Assembly: GCF_021917145.1 (NCBI RefSeq)
Contig: NC_061074.1
Coordinates: 881,102 to 945,101 of the forward strand
DNA length: 64,000 nt
Origin: Hypomesus transpacificus
Lineage: Eukaryota > Chordata > Actinopteri > Osmeriformes > Osmeridae
Reading direction: 5' to 3'
In this document: piece by piece, positions 13,475 through 26,202 of the stretch
How the letters are laid out: every line of letters starts with the position of its first letter
How positions within the stretch are numbered: position 1 is the first letter of the stretch
Translations under genes and position numbers: made by a program
The notes under the pieces: generated by a model
Told to the model about the DNA's origin: nothing
Database searches by the model: none
Seen by the model: only the letters and a program-made list of their open reading frames with translations

Positions 13475-16400
13475 TATTTGGGCTCATTGGATGATATGTG
13501 TTTGAGTTGATGTTGTGTATGTGTGTTTAAAGTGTGTGTGTGTGTGTTGTGTCCCGGCAGCCAATGAGGAGTATTACCAGATGCTGATGATCAACGACAG
13601 TCAGCCTCCAGGTCTTGACGTGTCCTCTTACACCATCGAGGAAATCCACAGCATCACCTCAGAGTACACCCTCAAAAACACTGTAAGGACAACCAATCAC
13701 AACCTTCCGCCAATCACAACCTCCCACCAATCACAACCTTCCGCCAATTACAAATTACAGCCTTATACAATTACAACCTTAAACTAATTACAAATAACAA
13801 CCTTACACCAATTACCGACTACAACCTAACACCAATGTATTTAAATGCAGTAAAATAATACATATTCAACACATTGGTATATTCAGTTGATGTTTCAGAG
13901 CCACCGCTGGCTATATAACGACAAGGCCATAACCAGCCTGTTCAGGAAATGACTTATTGTGCTGTCCCACTCCAACCTTTCCGTCTTCCCATCTCTCCAG
14001 GATATTTTCGCTGTCGCCGTGTCGCTCATCACGGGCAAGATCGTGTACATCTCAGACCAGGTGGCGTCCATCTTGAACTGTAAACGAGAGGTGTTTACCA
14101 ACGCCAAGTTTGTGGAGTTCCTCAGTCCGCAGGACGTCAGCGTGTTCTACAGCTTCACCACGCCCTACCGCCTGCCCTCCTGGAGCATGTGCACCGGAGC
14201 AGGTGACTACCTCTCTTCCTCCACACAGACTACCCCCCCCCCCCACCCCTCAACAGACACACACACACACACGCATAAAGACACGCGTAGTATGCAGAAT
14301 ACATGTGAGATCCTCATTTTATGGCTTACCATCTTTCACAGTCGCGCGCACAGTCATGGAAACCGATCATCGTTTCCTGAATATTGATGAAAGCCAGATG
14401 GAGCTGTTACATAAAAAAGCATCCATCAAGTCGGTTGGTTGTTTATTTATACTGTTTCATTTCCCCTCCCTCCCTCCTTGCTTCCTCCCTTTCTCCCTCC
14501 AGAATCATCTCCCACAGAGTGCATGCAGGAGAAATCCTTCTTCTGTCGTATCAGGTGAGTGACAGGGTTCGGTGACGAGTCTCCCTTTGTCCTGCGTCAA
14601 CACGTCTGTCTTAGCCATGTTAGAGAGCAGAGGAGAGACAGAGCCAGAAGCAGGGAAGAGGGGGATAGTCAGTAGCTTCAGGTCTGTACTCCCGCACCTG
14701 TCCTCTGACCAGCCACGGTACTGCAGGGGCAGAGTTTGTCTTCATAGAATATATCTTCAGAGAATATATCGTGAATAAGTCCAATAAATAGAAAAGAGAT
14801 GCAATTTCACACTGTAAGTAAAACAGCCCTGGGATATTATTTGGTATGTCAACTCCTTAGAGTGACATGGTTCTTTTTGTGTCAGGTACATTTGTTGTAG
14901 CACTATAATTTGGGCATCACGGGTAATGCTGTTTGACATATACAGATGGTGAATAAAAGGGCCTCAACACAACACAACAACTTCCACATACTGATAGCTC
15001 GGTCTCTCCGTCGCCGTAGTGAGGGCTGGTCATTTCCTCCATCTGATCCTGTAGCTGTGGCTCTGTGGGCCGTCGAGGTGATGACCTCCCCACACACTGA
15101 CCTCCTTCTTCCCGTGTGTGTGGCAGCGGCGGTAAGGAGCGCGAGGGCGACCTGCAGTACTACCCCTTCAGGATGACCCCGTATCTGATGAAGGTGCAGG
15201 ACTGCAGCCTGGCCGAGGAGCAGTTCTGCTGCCTCCTGCTGGCTGAGAGGGTGCACTCCGGGTATGAGGGTAAGCCAGTCCTCTCTCCCCACTCAAACAC
15301 ACACACACACACACACACAGACACACACACACACATGAACATGCTGTATGTTGCACTTCCCATTGACCGTAGGACATCTCCCATAAACACACCCTCCAAA
15401 GCACCCTTACCCCCCCGGTTGACCCTGTTGCTGTCCCCTCTCCGCAGCCCCCAGAATCCCCTCTGACAAGCGCATCTTCACCACGACACACACGCCCAAC
15501 TGTGTGTTCCAGGATGTGGACGAGAGGTGAGGGCCACGATATACAGTGGATTAAGCCGCCGCCAAAAAAATTGAAAAGTGACATACCTGAGCGTAGACGG
15601 GAGAGTTGTGGTGTGTGACAGGGGAACATGTTGTGTGCAGGGCTGTTCCCTTGTTGGGCTACCTCCCCCAGGACCTGATAGGAACCCCCGTGCTGCTCAA
15701 CCTCCACCCCAGCGACCGGCCCCTGATGCTGGCTATCCACCGCAAGAGTGAGACCCCCTCTTTGATTGACAGATCTGATTGGTTGATTGGTATAATACTT
15801 TCACAAAGACGTGCGCTGACAGTAAGTCTAGAGGAGAGGTTGCCGTGTGAACGGGGAACATTCTGGAGGATTGGGGGGAACGGGGGGGGGGGGGGGTCAT
15901 TCCATTCAAACACGGGCGAGAAATGGGACATTCCCCTCAGAAAGTAACCATTCCTGGGAGTGATTTGAATTTGTCTTTGTGGACTGAAATCGCCGTGTTG
16001 AAAGGAATGGACCCCCCCCCCCTCCCGAGGATGGAGCCAAAAACGAAACATGCGGGGAGTGGAGGTCTTACTCTTCTCTCGGTCTCTCTCCCTTTCCCCT
16101 CCTCTCCATGTCGTCCTCGTGGAGCAGTCCTGAAGTACGTGGGGCAGCCCTTCGACTGCTCGTCCATCCGCTTCTGCACGCGCAACGGCGAGTACATCAC
16201 CCTGGACACCAGCTGGTCCAGCTTCGTCAACCCCTGGAGCCGCAAGGTGTCCTTCGTCATCGGACGCCACAAAGTCCGCATGTGAGTGGTCCCGCTTACG
16301 CACGCGCACACACTCGCACACGCACGGAAGCGGACGTACATGAAGAGAAATCAAAGGGTCGCGGGTCTGTGTAACTCTGTATGGCGTGATGGCGTGTGTT

Positions 16401-17023
16401 TGGGCTGCACTGTGCCCGGGCGTGTTGAGGACTGTCCGTCTAACAGGAAGGTGTGTGTTCCAGGGGTCCTGTGAATGAGGACGTGTTCGCTGCTCCAGCC
16501 TTCACTGAGGGGAAGATCATGGATTCAGACATTCAGGAAATGACTGAGCAGATTCACAGACTGCTGCTGCAGGTACATGGCAAGCACGCACGCACACACA
16601 CACACACAATCACCACATGCACACAGACCTACCTATACAGTCCTACTTCAATCCAATTAAGACACACTTACTATGTCTCGCATTGCACAAACACACACTC
16701 ACACACATTGTGCTTTCCTATAAATAAATACAAATCTATAACAACGACTGTGTCTTTCTAGCCGGTTCATAACATTGGCTCCAGCGGTTACGGTAGCCAT
16801 GGCAGCAACGGTTCCCACGAGCAGCTGGTGACCATGAGCCCGTCCAGCGAGAGTAACGGGAACGCCTCCGGGAACGCAGTGGAGGAGCCGGGCAAGGCCA
16901 AGCCGGTGAGGGGACACGCCCCCAGGGGTCACACACCCTGTCTTACACTCTCATGGTCACATTTGCTGTTAATTCATCTTAAGCGATGCCATCAGAAACT
17001 TTATGGAACTGTTGTCCCCGCCC

Positions 17024-17054
<31 letters not shown>

Positions 17055-19799
17055 TGTAGAGAACCTTTCAGGAGATCTGTAAAGGGATCCACATGCAGAA
17101 GACCCAGGACCAAGCGCTCTACCTGTCCTCTCCCTCCCCATCCCCCTCCAAACACGAACAGAGGAGGACCGCTGAAAGTAAGCAAGCGTTCAGCAAGCGG
17201 CCATGAAACGGGCCCCTACATCGATTGTCCATCGTCGATTGCGTGCGTGGTTCCCTGCGCGGCGTGCGCTGACGTTGCCCCGTCCCTCCTCCTCCCCTCC
17301 CTTTCACAGGCGCCCAGCGGGGTCCTCTGGGGCGCGTGAGAGACGCGGCGGCGCGGGACGCCACCACCGTGGAGGAGCTCATCTGCAAAGACCAGAGCGT
17401 GCACTCCTACCAGCAGATCAGCTGCCTGGACAGCGTCATCAGGTGCGTGCGCCTGCCCCTGGGGGTAAGGGGTTGGGGGGTGTGCCGGCGCCACGTGCGT
17501 GTGTGTGTGTCGTGGCGTGCGGGCGCGTGACGGAGCTCTCCCCCCTCACTCTGTCAGGTACCTGGACGGCTGCAACATCCCCATCACGGTGAAACGGAAG
17601 TACCAGTGTTCGTCCAACACCGCGTCGTCCAACTCGGACGAAGACAGGAAGGGCTCGGACAACGGCATGCCGGGGCCGCAAGGTGAGACCTCCGTCGCTC
17701 GCGGAGGAGGGGGCGAGGCGTGTGGGGGAGGGGGGGATTTTCACATCGTCGTCGTCCGCTCTTACTGCAACACGATGAGGCTTTTTCGGGCCGGAACACC
17801 ACGCGCGCGCCCTCCTTCCTCAATGAATCGTAGTCTGTCGAAACATCTACGATGAGTTGTCGCGATAACTGAAAGACGGGAGCTTATCTCACAAGAGCGC
17901 AGTCGCGTTTGCGCTCGTGTTTGGTGGCGCCGCCTGCTGGTTGCTGACGCACGCTGCTCTTCCCTCCAGAGTCTCTCATCCCGGAAGCCAAGGCAGAAAG
18001 CCAGTGCAGCTACAGCAGCACCATCGTCCATGTCGGGGACAAGAAGCCCCAGCCAGAGTCTGGTGAGAACACACACACACACACATTGAGGCAAACACAC
18101 ACACACACACACACACCGAGACACAGCCACATGCAAACACGGCCACCGAGACCCACACAGACGTGCACACTGCACGACACACGCGCGCGCCCGCCCAAAC
18201 ACGCACACGATTATGACGACACAAAGATGCCCTCTTTCTGACTCTCCGCCCCACCCCCACTCACAGAGATCATTGAGGACTTGACCGAAAGCCCCGCCCC
18301 CCCGCCGCCGCCGCCCGTCAGCGTGGTGTGCCCGCCCCCTCAAGAGAAGGAGGCCTATAAGAGGCTGGGCCTGACCAAGCAGGTGCTGGCTGCTCACACT
18401 CAGAAGGAGGAGCAAGCCTTCCTCAGCCGCTGCCGCGAGCTCCGCCCCGCCAGAACCTCCCAGAAGGACTGCTCCGCCCACCTGCGCAAGCACAGAGGAA
18501 CCGCCAACGCCGGGGGTACGAGCTCGACGCCCGCGCCTGCGCGGATGACATCCAGCTCGTGATGGTTAAGACGGGGGGACTGACGTGTGTGTTGTCTCTA
18601 TCCAGGTGTCAGGGGTTCCACCAAACTGGGAGACGCTGCCAGACCCGAGAACGCCGCCAAGAAGGGCGGCCGCAACAGGAAGTCCAAGAAGCCGCGCATG
18701 AGGCGTCCCGATTCGTCGGACAGCGCCGTCTCCCATCGCAAGCCCCGCCCTCCTCTTCAGGGCCTCAACCAAACGTCCTGGTCCCCTTCGGAAGCCTCCC
18801 TGTCCGCTTTCAGCGTGCCCTATCCCACCATACTGCCAGGATACCCTCTCTCGGTGTACCCGTCTGGCCCGGCAGCCCCGACCCAACCCTCTCACCCCGA
18901 CCCCTCTCTCTCCACCCAACCCAGCCAAGCTCAACCCAAACTCAACGCCACTCCATATCCTGCCCCCATAGTCACCCCCGTGGTGGCATTGGTTTTGCCC
19001 AACTACCTGTTCCCCCAGATGGGACAACTAGGGCAAATGGGGGCTGCCCCAAACGAGCCGGCCTACACTTCCCATCAGCCCTTCCCAACCCCACCCACCT
19101 ACACTACCCAGCAGCCATTCTCAACCCCTCAAGGGGCCTACACTACCCATCAGCCCTTCCAAGCCACGCAAACAGCCTACCCCAGTCAGCAGCCTTTCCA
19201 CACTCAACCCGCCTACACTACCCAGCAGCCCTTCCCGACCCCTCAAGCGGCCTACACCACCCATCAGCCCTTCCAAGCCACTCAAGCAGCCTACTCCAAT
19301 CAGCAGCCTTTCCAGACCCAACCCACTTACACCACCCAGCAGCCCTTTCAAACCCAACCCGCCTACACGACCCAGCAGCCCTTCCCCGTACAGACCCAGT
19401 TCGTCCCCCAGGCCAGCTACCCCCCCCAGGCCTTCCCCTACAGCCTGGCCCCCGAGCCCTCCAAAGTCCCCACCATGGAGCCCACAGAGGGGGCCGCCTC
19501 GCGCTCCTCCACCCCTGCCTCCGGGGGCCGCGAGCCGGCCGCCTCGCCCCCGCTGTTCGAGTCCCGCTGCAGCTCCCCCCTGCAGCTCAACCTGCTCAGC
19601 ATGGAGGACACCCAGAGGGCCGTGGAGAGGCAGGACAGCTCGGCGCCCCCTTGTGGAGCGGCGTCGACCAGCACGACCACAGCGGGGCCCACGGGGGAGA
19701 AGAGCGGGGCTCCTGTCACGGCCTCAGAGGACCTACAGCAGGTGAGAGGAGGGGTTCCTTTGGAAAAGACCCGTGTGGTAACTTTTCTTCATCGAGACG

Positions 19800-19847
<48 letters not shown>

Positions 19848-21393
19848 AATATAACAGCGCGCATGATAAGTGGGTGTTTCCAGGAGAACTAAGACCACAC
19901 AGACACAGACCACAGTTCTGTACAGGGATTTGAGGTGTGTGGCTTGATGGTTGGGACTGCCTGACCTCGTCGCAGACGCTAACGTTGCCCCTCCTCCTGT
20001 CGGCCCTCAGCTGGCGGGAGACGACGCCCACAGCGAGGCCCCCTCGTCCTCCTCAGACCTGCTGGACATCCTGCTGCAGGAGCAGGAGGACTCCCGCTCC
20101 GGGACCGGCTCCTCCGGCTCCACGGGCTCCGGGTCCAACCGCTGCGGGACGTCCGCCAGCGGCGCGTCAGGAAGCAGAACGGGTCAGTCTTCTGTTTAGT
20201 GTCGCCAGCACCAGGTTTACAAGCCTGGTCATTGAGATCACGATAGGTTTTAGACTCGTCGGTTTCACCATTAGGTTGAAGTGTTATTCCGGTTGTGGGT
20301 CCGGACCACCTAGTGTTAGCATTAGCTACTGTCCAGCGTTGATCTGACCTCTGTCCGTCTTTCCCCCTGCAGGGAGCAGCAACACCAGTAAGTACTTTGG
20401 CAGCGTTGACTCTCTGGAGAACGACCCCAAGATGAGGGCCCTGCCAGAGACGGGCTCCAAGATGACCCTGGCCGAGGAGGACAACTTCAATTACGCCCTC
20501 CAGGAACCCATGTGGCGCCTCATGTCCAACACCGACGAGAATGTCATGATGACCTATCAGATGCCCTCGCGGTGAGTGACAGACAGGATAGCCAATTGCA
20601 GGGTTGTGTTGCCCCTATTTGGAGCCATTTTTCACCTGACAATGTCTAAAAGGGATTTGACTCAACAAATAGTGAACGTTTGGTTAACAGTAAATGATCT
20701 GGCTGGTCCTGCCTGAGTCATTACTAATAATACAGATGATGACTACACAAGAATCAAATGACTGAGCAAGCCCTAGCGTTACGCTATGCTAACCCAGATG
20801 TGTCCATGTGGTCGGTGTGCAGGGACATCCAGAAGGTTCTGAGAGATGACAAGGAGCGCCTGCGTCAAATGCAGAAGAGCCAGCCGCGTTTCTCCTCGCC
20901 GCAGCGGAGAGAGCTGGTGGAGGAGCACACCTGGATGAGGAGGGGGGGCCTGCCCAAGGCCATCAACGTCAAGGTGGGTCACACACACCGTCACACACAC
21001 CTTGTCATCTCTCGCACATTTTCAGTGAGAGGTGTTCGTGAATTGCCTTTTTCAAGAACTGCAACACACTTTTCTCCATGGAAAGTCTTGCACGCACACC
21101 GTGCTGAATGAACAAAAAGTCATGTGAAAACAGTGGGCGTTTGTAAAGTAATGTGTCTGTGTACACGTATGCCTGGGTGTCGGACTTCATGCATCGCACA
21201 CAGCTTGTATTCATCATTGTGTTTCTGTGTTCAGGATTGTGTGTACTGTGAGGACGACTCCTCTGCCCCTCCCATGGAGGAGAACCTTCCGGACATGGAG
21301 ACCCAGGGTTTGGGAGGAGCGCCTCCGCACGAAGACTCCCTCCCCCAGACCACGACAGCAGCCTCTCGCCCAGACCCAGACTCTGTCACCTAG
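10254..21393 (+). CDS. per1: Period circadian regulator 1 (Per1)
   Basis: Core clock repressor that binds Cry and CK1 and represses CLOCK:BMAL1. There are 22 coding exons: 10254-10624, 12450-12542, 12709-12863, 13561-13682, 14001-14202, 14503-14554, 15127-15269, 15448-15526, 15641-15747, 16128-16281, 16464-16572, 16762-16905, 17060-17177, 17310-17442, 17558-17682, 17970-18062, 18267-18515, 18606-19741, 20011-20182, 20373-20571, 20823-20973, 21235-21393. They total 4,266 nt (1,421 aa; human PER1 is about 1,290). PAS-A starts near residue 247 and PAS-B is near 380-490. A beta-TrCP-type SSGYGS motif is near 535, and the FASP-equivalent segment near 703-733 is shortened. YTTQQPF repeats lie at about 965-1085. 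The Cry-binding end is at about 1320-1421, with DCVYCED. Paralogue: GKDSALLE-like N-terminus (SKDSALLE here), FQEICK and [11 protein letters not shown] favour PER1 over PER2, despite the hes6 neighbour. The a/b copy cannot be told. Confidence 0.9.
10497..10558 (+). repeat. 15-bp coding tandem repeat in per1 exon 1 (HGNES repeats)
   Basis: Four nearly identical 15-bp units based on CATGGCAACGAGTCC encode [20 protein letters not shown] at residues about 82-101, followed by a decayed fifth unit. The near-identity at nucleotide level points to recent expansion. Human PER1 has a related but non-tandem NES/HES stretch here. Confidence 0.85.
11000..11152 (-). mobile_element. LINE endonuclease-domain fragment (degenerate)
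   Basis: On the minus strand an open stretch of about 50 codons reads [20 protein letters not shown] then [17 protein letters not shown]. This resembles the GDFN/H motif block of LINE apurinic endonucleases (ILIVGDFNVHVDD...), with D changed to A in the catalytic motif. The piece is short and in per1 intron 1 (coding numbering). The rest of the intron (10.7-12.4 kb) shows no further recognisable element. Confidence 0.45.
13037..13165 (+). repeat. 15-bp minisatellite in a per1 intron
   Basis: About 8.5 almost perfect copies of CCTCTGTCACCTGGC lie in the intron between coding exons 3 and 4 of per1. The unit length is a multiple of three, so it leaves a frame open (PSVTW repeated), but no conserved protein is implied. 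Confidence 0.9.
13418..13473 (+). repeat. (GT)n microsatellite in a per1 intron
   Basis: Uninterrupted GT dinucleotides of about 55 bp, about 90 bp before the acceptor of coding exon 4. A second GT-rich stretch (about 13,531-13,551) runs almost up to the acceptor CCCGGCAG. Confidence 0.9.
19060..19405 (+). repeat. Coding repeat array in per1 (YTTQQPF-type, about nine copies)
   Basis: Within the large exon the protein repeats a unit of 12-14 residues centred on (A/T)Y(T/S)(T/S)(Q/H)QPF, linked by TP, ATQ or TQP. There are nine recognisable copies at residues about 965-1085. A higher-order pattern (QQPF-PTPQ then HQPF-QATQ) occurs twice. The segment is Q/Y/P/T-rich, lacks acidic residues and is predicted to be disordered. 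All frames stay open through it, which produces large false open frames. Confidence 0.9.
19801..19845 (+). repeat. (TA)n microsatellite in a per1 intron
   Basis: About 22 TA units, 60 bp past the donor of the large per1 exon (18606-19741). It creates spurious YIYI open frames on both strands. Confidence 0.9.
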
Positions 21394-22960
21394 CGACTCT
21401 GTCACCTAGCACCCTCTCACCAGCAGAGGGCGCTCCGCTGCTGGTGGACCAACGGACCCCAACACTTTACCTAAGCACACAAACATAAACACACACACAC
21501 TGAAGATGTACAAATGTGAACACTCCCACAACAGTTCCAGGGTTGTGCACTAAAGACAACTATGACCCCAAATTAGCATAACATGGCCAAGATGCTGTTT
21601 GTTTTGTGTTCCTTTACATATTATAGATGACAAATATTTTTGATACACCAAAGCCAAATTAATGCATTTCCCCAACTTGACTTTGCTCTAGAGCTGCAGC
21701 TGAACCTTGTAAAGTGTTCAAATGTGCACCAGTACTTGTCTGGGTGCGTGGGAATGTCCTGTTAGACAGGTGTTGCAGAAGTTCTCAACTTAAAGGAAAT
21801 GTGAACTTGGTTTTATAAAATGTGTGTCGTGTTGAGCTTGCCTGTCCGTTAGAAAGTCCTAGTATTGGAAGGCCAGTACTTCTCATTTGGACAATTTTCT
21901 AAATACTTCAGTTGAAGTCTTTTTCTTTAACCCCTGTAACCTCAATTCTCTTGTAGCATTTACAGTGCGATTGTATCAACTTTTCAAATATTCTCTTTAT
22001 ATTGTTCTATAAGGCTGATTGCACAAGATACCAGAAAATAAGCAAACATCACTGCCTGAGCTTTTGTCACTGTTGTTGTCGTTTTGTTGTAAAAGTGGCA
22101 TTCAGTTTTTTGGGGTCCAAAGATGTGAAGGTGACAGTTATGTGGTATTTGACATCACTAATCAAAGACACTAGCATTGATTGTAACGATGGAACGCCAG
22201 AATTACATACATACAGTATGTAGGAAACACACTATCTGTTTTTAGGAAATGAGGAACCAAGATATCCAAAACAGTAGTGGGAACTATAGTAATCGGTGCT
22301 AGATATTAACTGGGAAGCTTTCAAGTGGTGCTGGATATTAACTGGGCCAGATCAGGTGGTGCTGGATATTATCTGGGTCAGATCAGGTGGTGCTGGATAT
22401 TATCTGGGTCAGATCAGGTGGTGCTGGATATTATCTGGGTCAGATCAGGGGACAGCAGAATGTCATCTGGACCAAGTGCATGTCACTGGCTTCTTACATT
22501 TTTTCTTTAAAATATTTCATGTCTGAAGATCATGTGAACAATTTACTTAATTTCATTCGTTATTTTTCTATTCGTCATATTTTTCTTCTGTGTGTCTAAT
22601 TGTCTATTGAACAGCTCAAGTGTCATTGGAGACCTATGAGAATACCAAGTCGAGTTACTGTAAAAAGTGAATTCACCGAGCATGGATGTACTGTAGAATA
22701 AGACTGGGGCTAAACTGCAATTGACAGAGATGAGAGATTTCATCTTTTGTCTTATATGTTGTGCAAAAAAAAAACTTTGACTAAACTGCGTTCATATTGA
22801 CAGGTAGAATAGCTGATGCCCTCATATGGCAGGTGAAGGAGTTCACATGGATGGATTGCTAAACCTACACGTTTGTTTTCATTGATTGATCAGACATTCT
22901 GAATGTGCTTACAAGTTATTAAACTGATGGAATGTTGAAAGTGTTCTCTGTAAACGCCTA
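21394..22960 (+). other. per1 3' UTR / downstream region with a 31-bp tandem repeat
   Basis: This is the probable 3' UTR of per1, AT-rich with no further exon. A tandem array at about 22,296-22,452 has five copies of a 31-bp unit containing GGTGCTGGATATTATCTGGG, the first two diverged. The end of the transcript is uncertain. The sequence ATTAAACTGATGG near 22,918 could hold a poly(A) hexamer. Confidence 0.5.
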
Positions 22961-25900
22961 CCCCTGGTATCAGCGCATTCAAATGGTTGTGTGTGGTCAT
23001 GGTTGTGTATGGTCATGGTTGTGTATGGTCATGTATATCTGTGTCATTGCCATAATGGGAGCCTACAGTCCTATCCAGTTTCTGTAGATGAAACAATGAA
23101 CTATGTGAGACATTCAGATGTTATCAAATGCATAAATAAATATCTACTTGTTTATATTTGTTGCTGCATTTTATGTCTCTGGAACTTCCTTAAACTTAAT
23201 GACACTAGGCCGAGTGTAGAAACGAGTAGCATAGCCACGAAGGGGACTTGGGGGGCCTAGGCCCCCTCATGTACATGTCCAGCCCCCTAGATTTCAGATT
23301 TCTTACAATAAATTAAGGAATTGTTGAAACAAATAAGAATAGTTTTTTTTGTGGCCCCTTCATTTTAAGATCCCCCCCCCTCCCCCAAAATAAAATGTTG
23401 GCTATGGTGCTGGTAGATCATAAATGGGGGGGGGGGAGATTAAAACAAATCTATTTATATAAAAAGAGGATAAAAGACACCCTTTTGTGGAGTGAAGTGC
23501 GGTAATAAATGCTTCCCCAATAAGGGGACCACCTTTAATTGACAGTATTGAAATGGTAATCATGTTCTCACCCATGTCGGTCATGGGAGTTACTGTTGAA
23601 TGTCTTAAGATGTTATCTTTTTTTCATTTTATTTATACCAATGCCAAAGTATGGGTAATGAATACAGCTGGTCATCTATACACAATCATTCAGAAATAGG
23701 CTACGATTAATAGTCTAGCCTATTATACAAAACCGCTTACTTAATTTGGCCTATTTACAATTGATATATCAATATATAGCCTACATTAGGCCTACATATT
23801 TTTTTTTTAACTACTTTTAACTACGAATTGTAAATAAGTGGCCCTATCACAAAACAAGCAGTGTAGCCTATGTGCAATGAATTACATAGACCGTAGGCTG
23901 CGTTAAACGTATGTGTAAAACTATAGCCTCTGATCACTGATTATTCTTTCAGATTCAAAGACAGTTGAGACGCGCAGCGAGGATGGGAATCCCAGGGGAT
24001 CCGTTTCAACGCCATATGCTCTCATGCACCGTTTGAAATGACCGAGGCCAACAGGCTACACTCAGTAACCTTTAAACTCCGGAATCTAAATGCATTGTCA
24101 CGAATGCACAGCTGATTCGTTAGCTTGCTGCTCAATTGTCCCCTCTCTCTTTTGTGTATGAGCAGACGCAAAAACAAATGTTGTCCAATCTTGCTATCAT
24201 CCTCTGTGAAGCGATAGCCTACTGTGTGTCTGAGAGGAGTCTGTTTAAAGCACATTTGCACAGGTTTGTGTGCCATTCGTCTACTAGGCTACTATTAACC
24301 TAAAAATGCAAACTTTCATGGTAAAGTAAGGGAAGCTAGAGTAGTAGCCTGCGATGTCGCCTCCATGCTTTTTTCTTCTCCCTTAACTTTGAACCTAAAA
24401 CCGGGTTGTGGTGTCTTCAATATGCCGGCTTTGACGCCTGTCTGTCAAATGGTTGACTGCGGACCGACAGCTTTGATCACGTTCCTCTCCGCTGCTATTT
24501 CCATGTATTGACATTCACACCTCGACCGATGTGCAGTGCAGGTGTGAGGAGCTACAAGACCCCTGGAGCTCGCGCAATGCTAATCCTTGTTAGCCGGTGT
24601 CATAAAAGGGTGACGACAGTCTGTGAATGTAATTTGTGGATTTGCAAAGAAATTAAGATGTTTTCAAACGCTCAATGGGTTCTCGAATTAACTCAAAGCC
24701 ATTTAACCTAGTCTAGCTATACCAAATATGAGCTATTATCAGCTTGAAGACCACCTGCGCTCCAAAAGCTTGTAGCCCTATAGGCTATTCAAAAAGCTAA
24801 TAGTAATTCTACCTCATCGCACTGGGGGTTTCTAAGTGCCTAATATCTCTCTCCAAAAGGCCAGCCTGGTGTACCTGTGACTGGTGATGGCTTCCTCGGA
24901 CAGGATCTAACAGTCCGCTGTTGAATACAGCCTTTGTACCTGACGTGTTACCAGTAACACCAAGTTCTATCAAGGATATCCGAGGTGTGACTTTGGCCAG
25001 AAAGTAGTGTCTGTCTACAGCATGCAGAGCCCTTTCATGTAGCCTACGGGGGGCCTGGGAGAAAACGACACAAAGTGTGTGCATGCCTTTGTAGAGTTTA
25101 TCTTTTCAAGTGTATTCCGTCATTTGTAAGCTATTGAATTAAATTCTAATGAGATGCGCATGAGTAACATCACAAATAGGCCTATATTTGATTTTATATC
25201 TATACCTTTCCATGAAGTTACCATAAGACATCGGACCATTAATGAAACTCTATTCAAATGCAATTAATTATCTATTATTGCCAAATGGTTTCTAACTACA
25301 CAAGCATAATCACACTGTGCTTAAATTGCGCTCCCTTAGGTCAATTAGATGGAATTAAGTTGTTCTTCGCTGAACCTGCATGTACGACTGTTTATTTTTT
25401 ATGGTAATTCAACCAATATAGTCACAGAGCTATTAATGATCTGTGAATTACAATTTTGTTTTTATAGAAATCTATATAAAGTCCAGGGTAACACCTTTCC
25501 ACTTAAAAACATAATGACTTCGGGTGGTGACTGCAAATCGGATGTCCAATTGACCATATGGTAGGCTAATTATAGGTCCAACTGAAAATTATAATTTCTA
25601 ACGGACGCCCATATAACATGATAAGGCTGAGCCTTTCTCATATCCTTGCATTGTGATTTATTTTATTTTGTGTGAAATACTTTCACTTGATTTGTCTCAC
25701 AGATTACAGTGCACTGCGTTATGTGTGAACAATCTTGGAGTCATATAAGTGCAAATCAATTAATACGTTTCATTAAATTATTTTATTAATTGAATTCAAA
25801 ATAAAGACACAACATTTCTACACATTAATACAGCAAGTGGTTCTGTAGATGGTTCTCTTCAGTTCTCTTTTTCTACAGGACAAATAAACTATAGGCCTTT

Positions 25901-26202
25901 AGGCCTTTTACTTATCAGAAAATAAAAAGACTTTAATTAAGGCGCAGCCGAACTCTTTCGGTGTCTAAAAGAGCTTTTCCCCATGTGAATCCTTTACTCA
26001 TATAAAATATTTACACAAATCAAAGATGAGCGAGCAACAGACCTCCCCAGCTCCCCATTGCGCAAAGTAAGTGAATATCCGTTGACAATGATCACGCACT
26101 CTCCAGGTGGGTCCTGAGTTGTCTCTTAACCCAGGACCCAGGCAGACTCAAAACTATTATCATAAATCCCAAAAGAAGCGATTTGACTTAATACGGGCTA
26201 TA
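22961..26202. other. Intergenic region between convergent per1 and hes6
   Basis: AT-rich DNA without recognisable genes. It holds a possible short inverted-repeat element at about 23,228-23,412 (AGCATAGCCA at one end, TGGCTATGGTGCT at the other, with a GGGGGGCCTAGGCCCCC palindrome). The hes6 3' UTR probably reaches down to a TTTATT (AATAAA on the minus strand) near 25,782. Confidence 0.4.

Noticed and set aside
18559-19848. A 429-aa open frame overlapping the large per1 exon
   Set aside because: It is a shifted frame kept open by the YTTQQPF repeat; the per1 frame has correct splice phases and conserved motifs.
10254-21393. Calling the clock gene per2 because hes6 is next door
   Set aside because: The N-terminus ([20 protein letters not shown]), FQEICK segment, [11 protein letters not shown] and [14 protein letters not shown] match PER1, not PER2; linkage alone is weaker evidence.
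24809-25084. 91-aa minus-strand frame between per1 and hes6
   Set aside because: Not recognisable, no promoter or splice signals, composition like the surrounding intergenic DNA.
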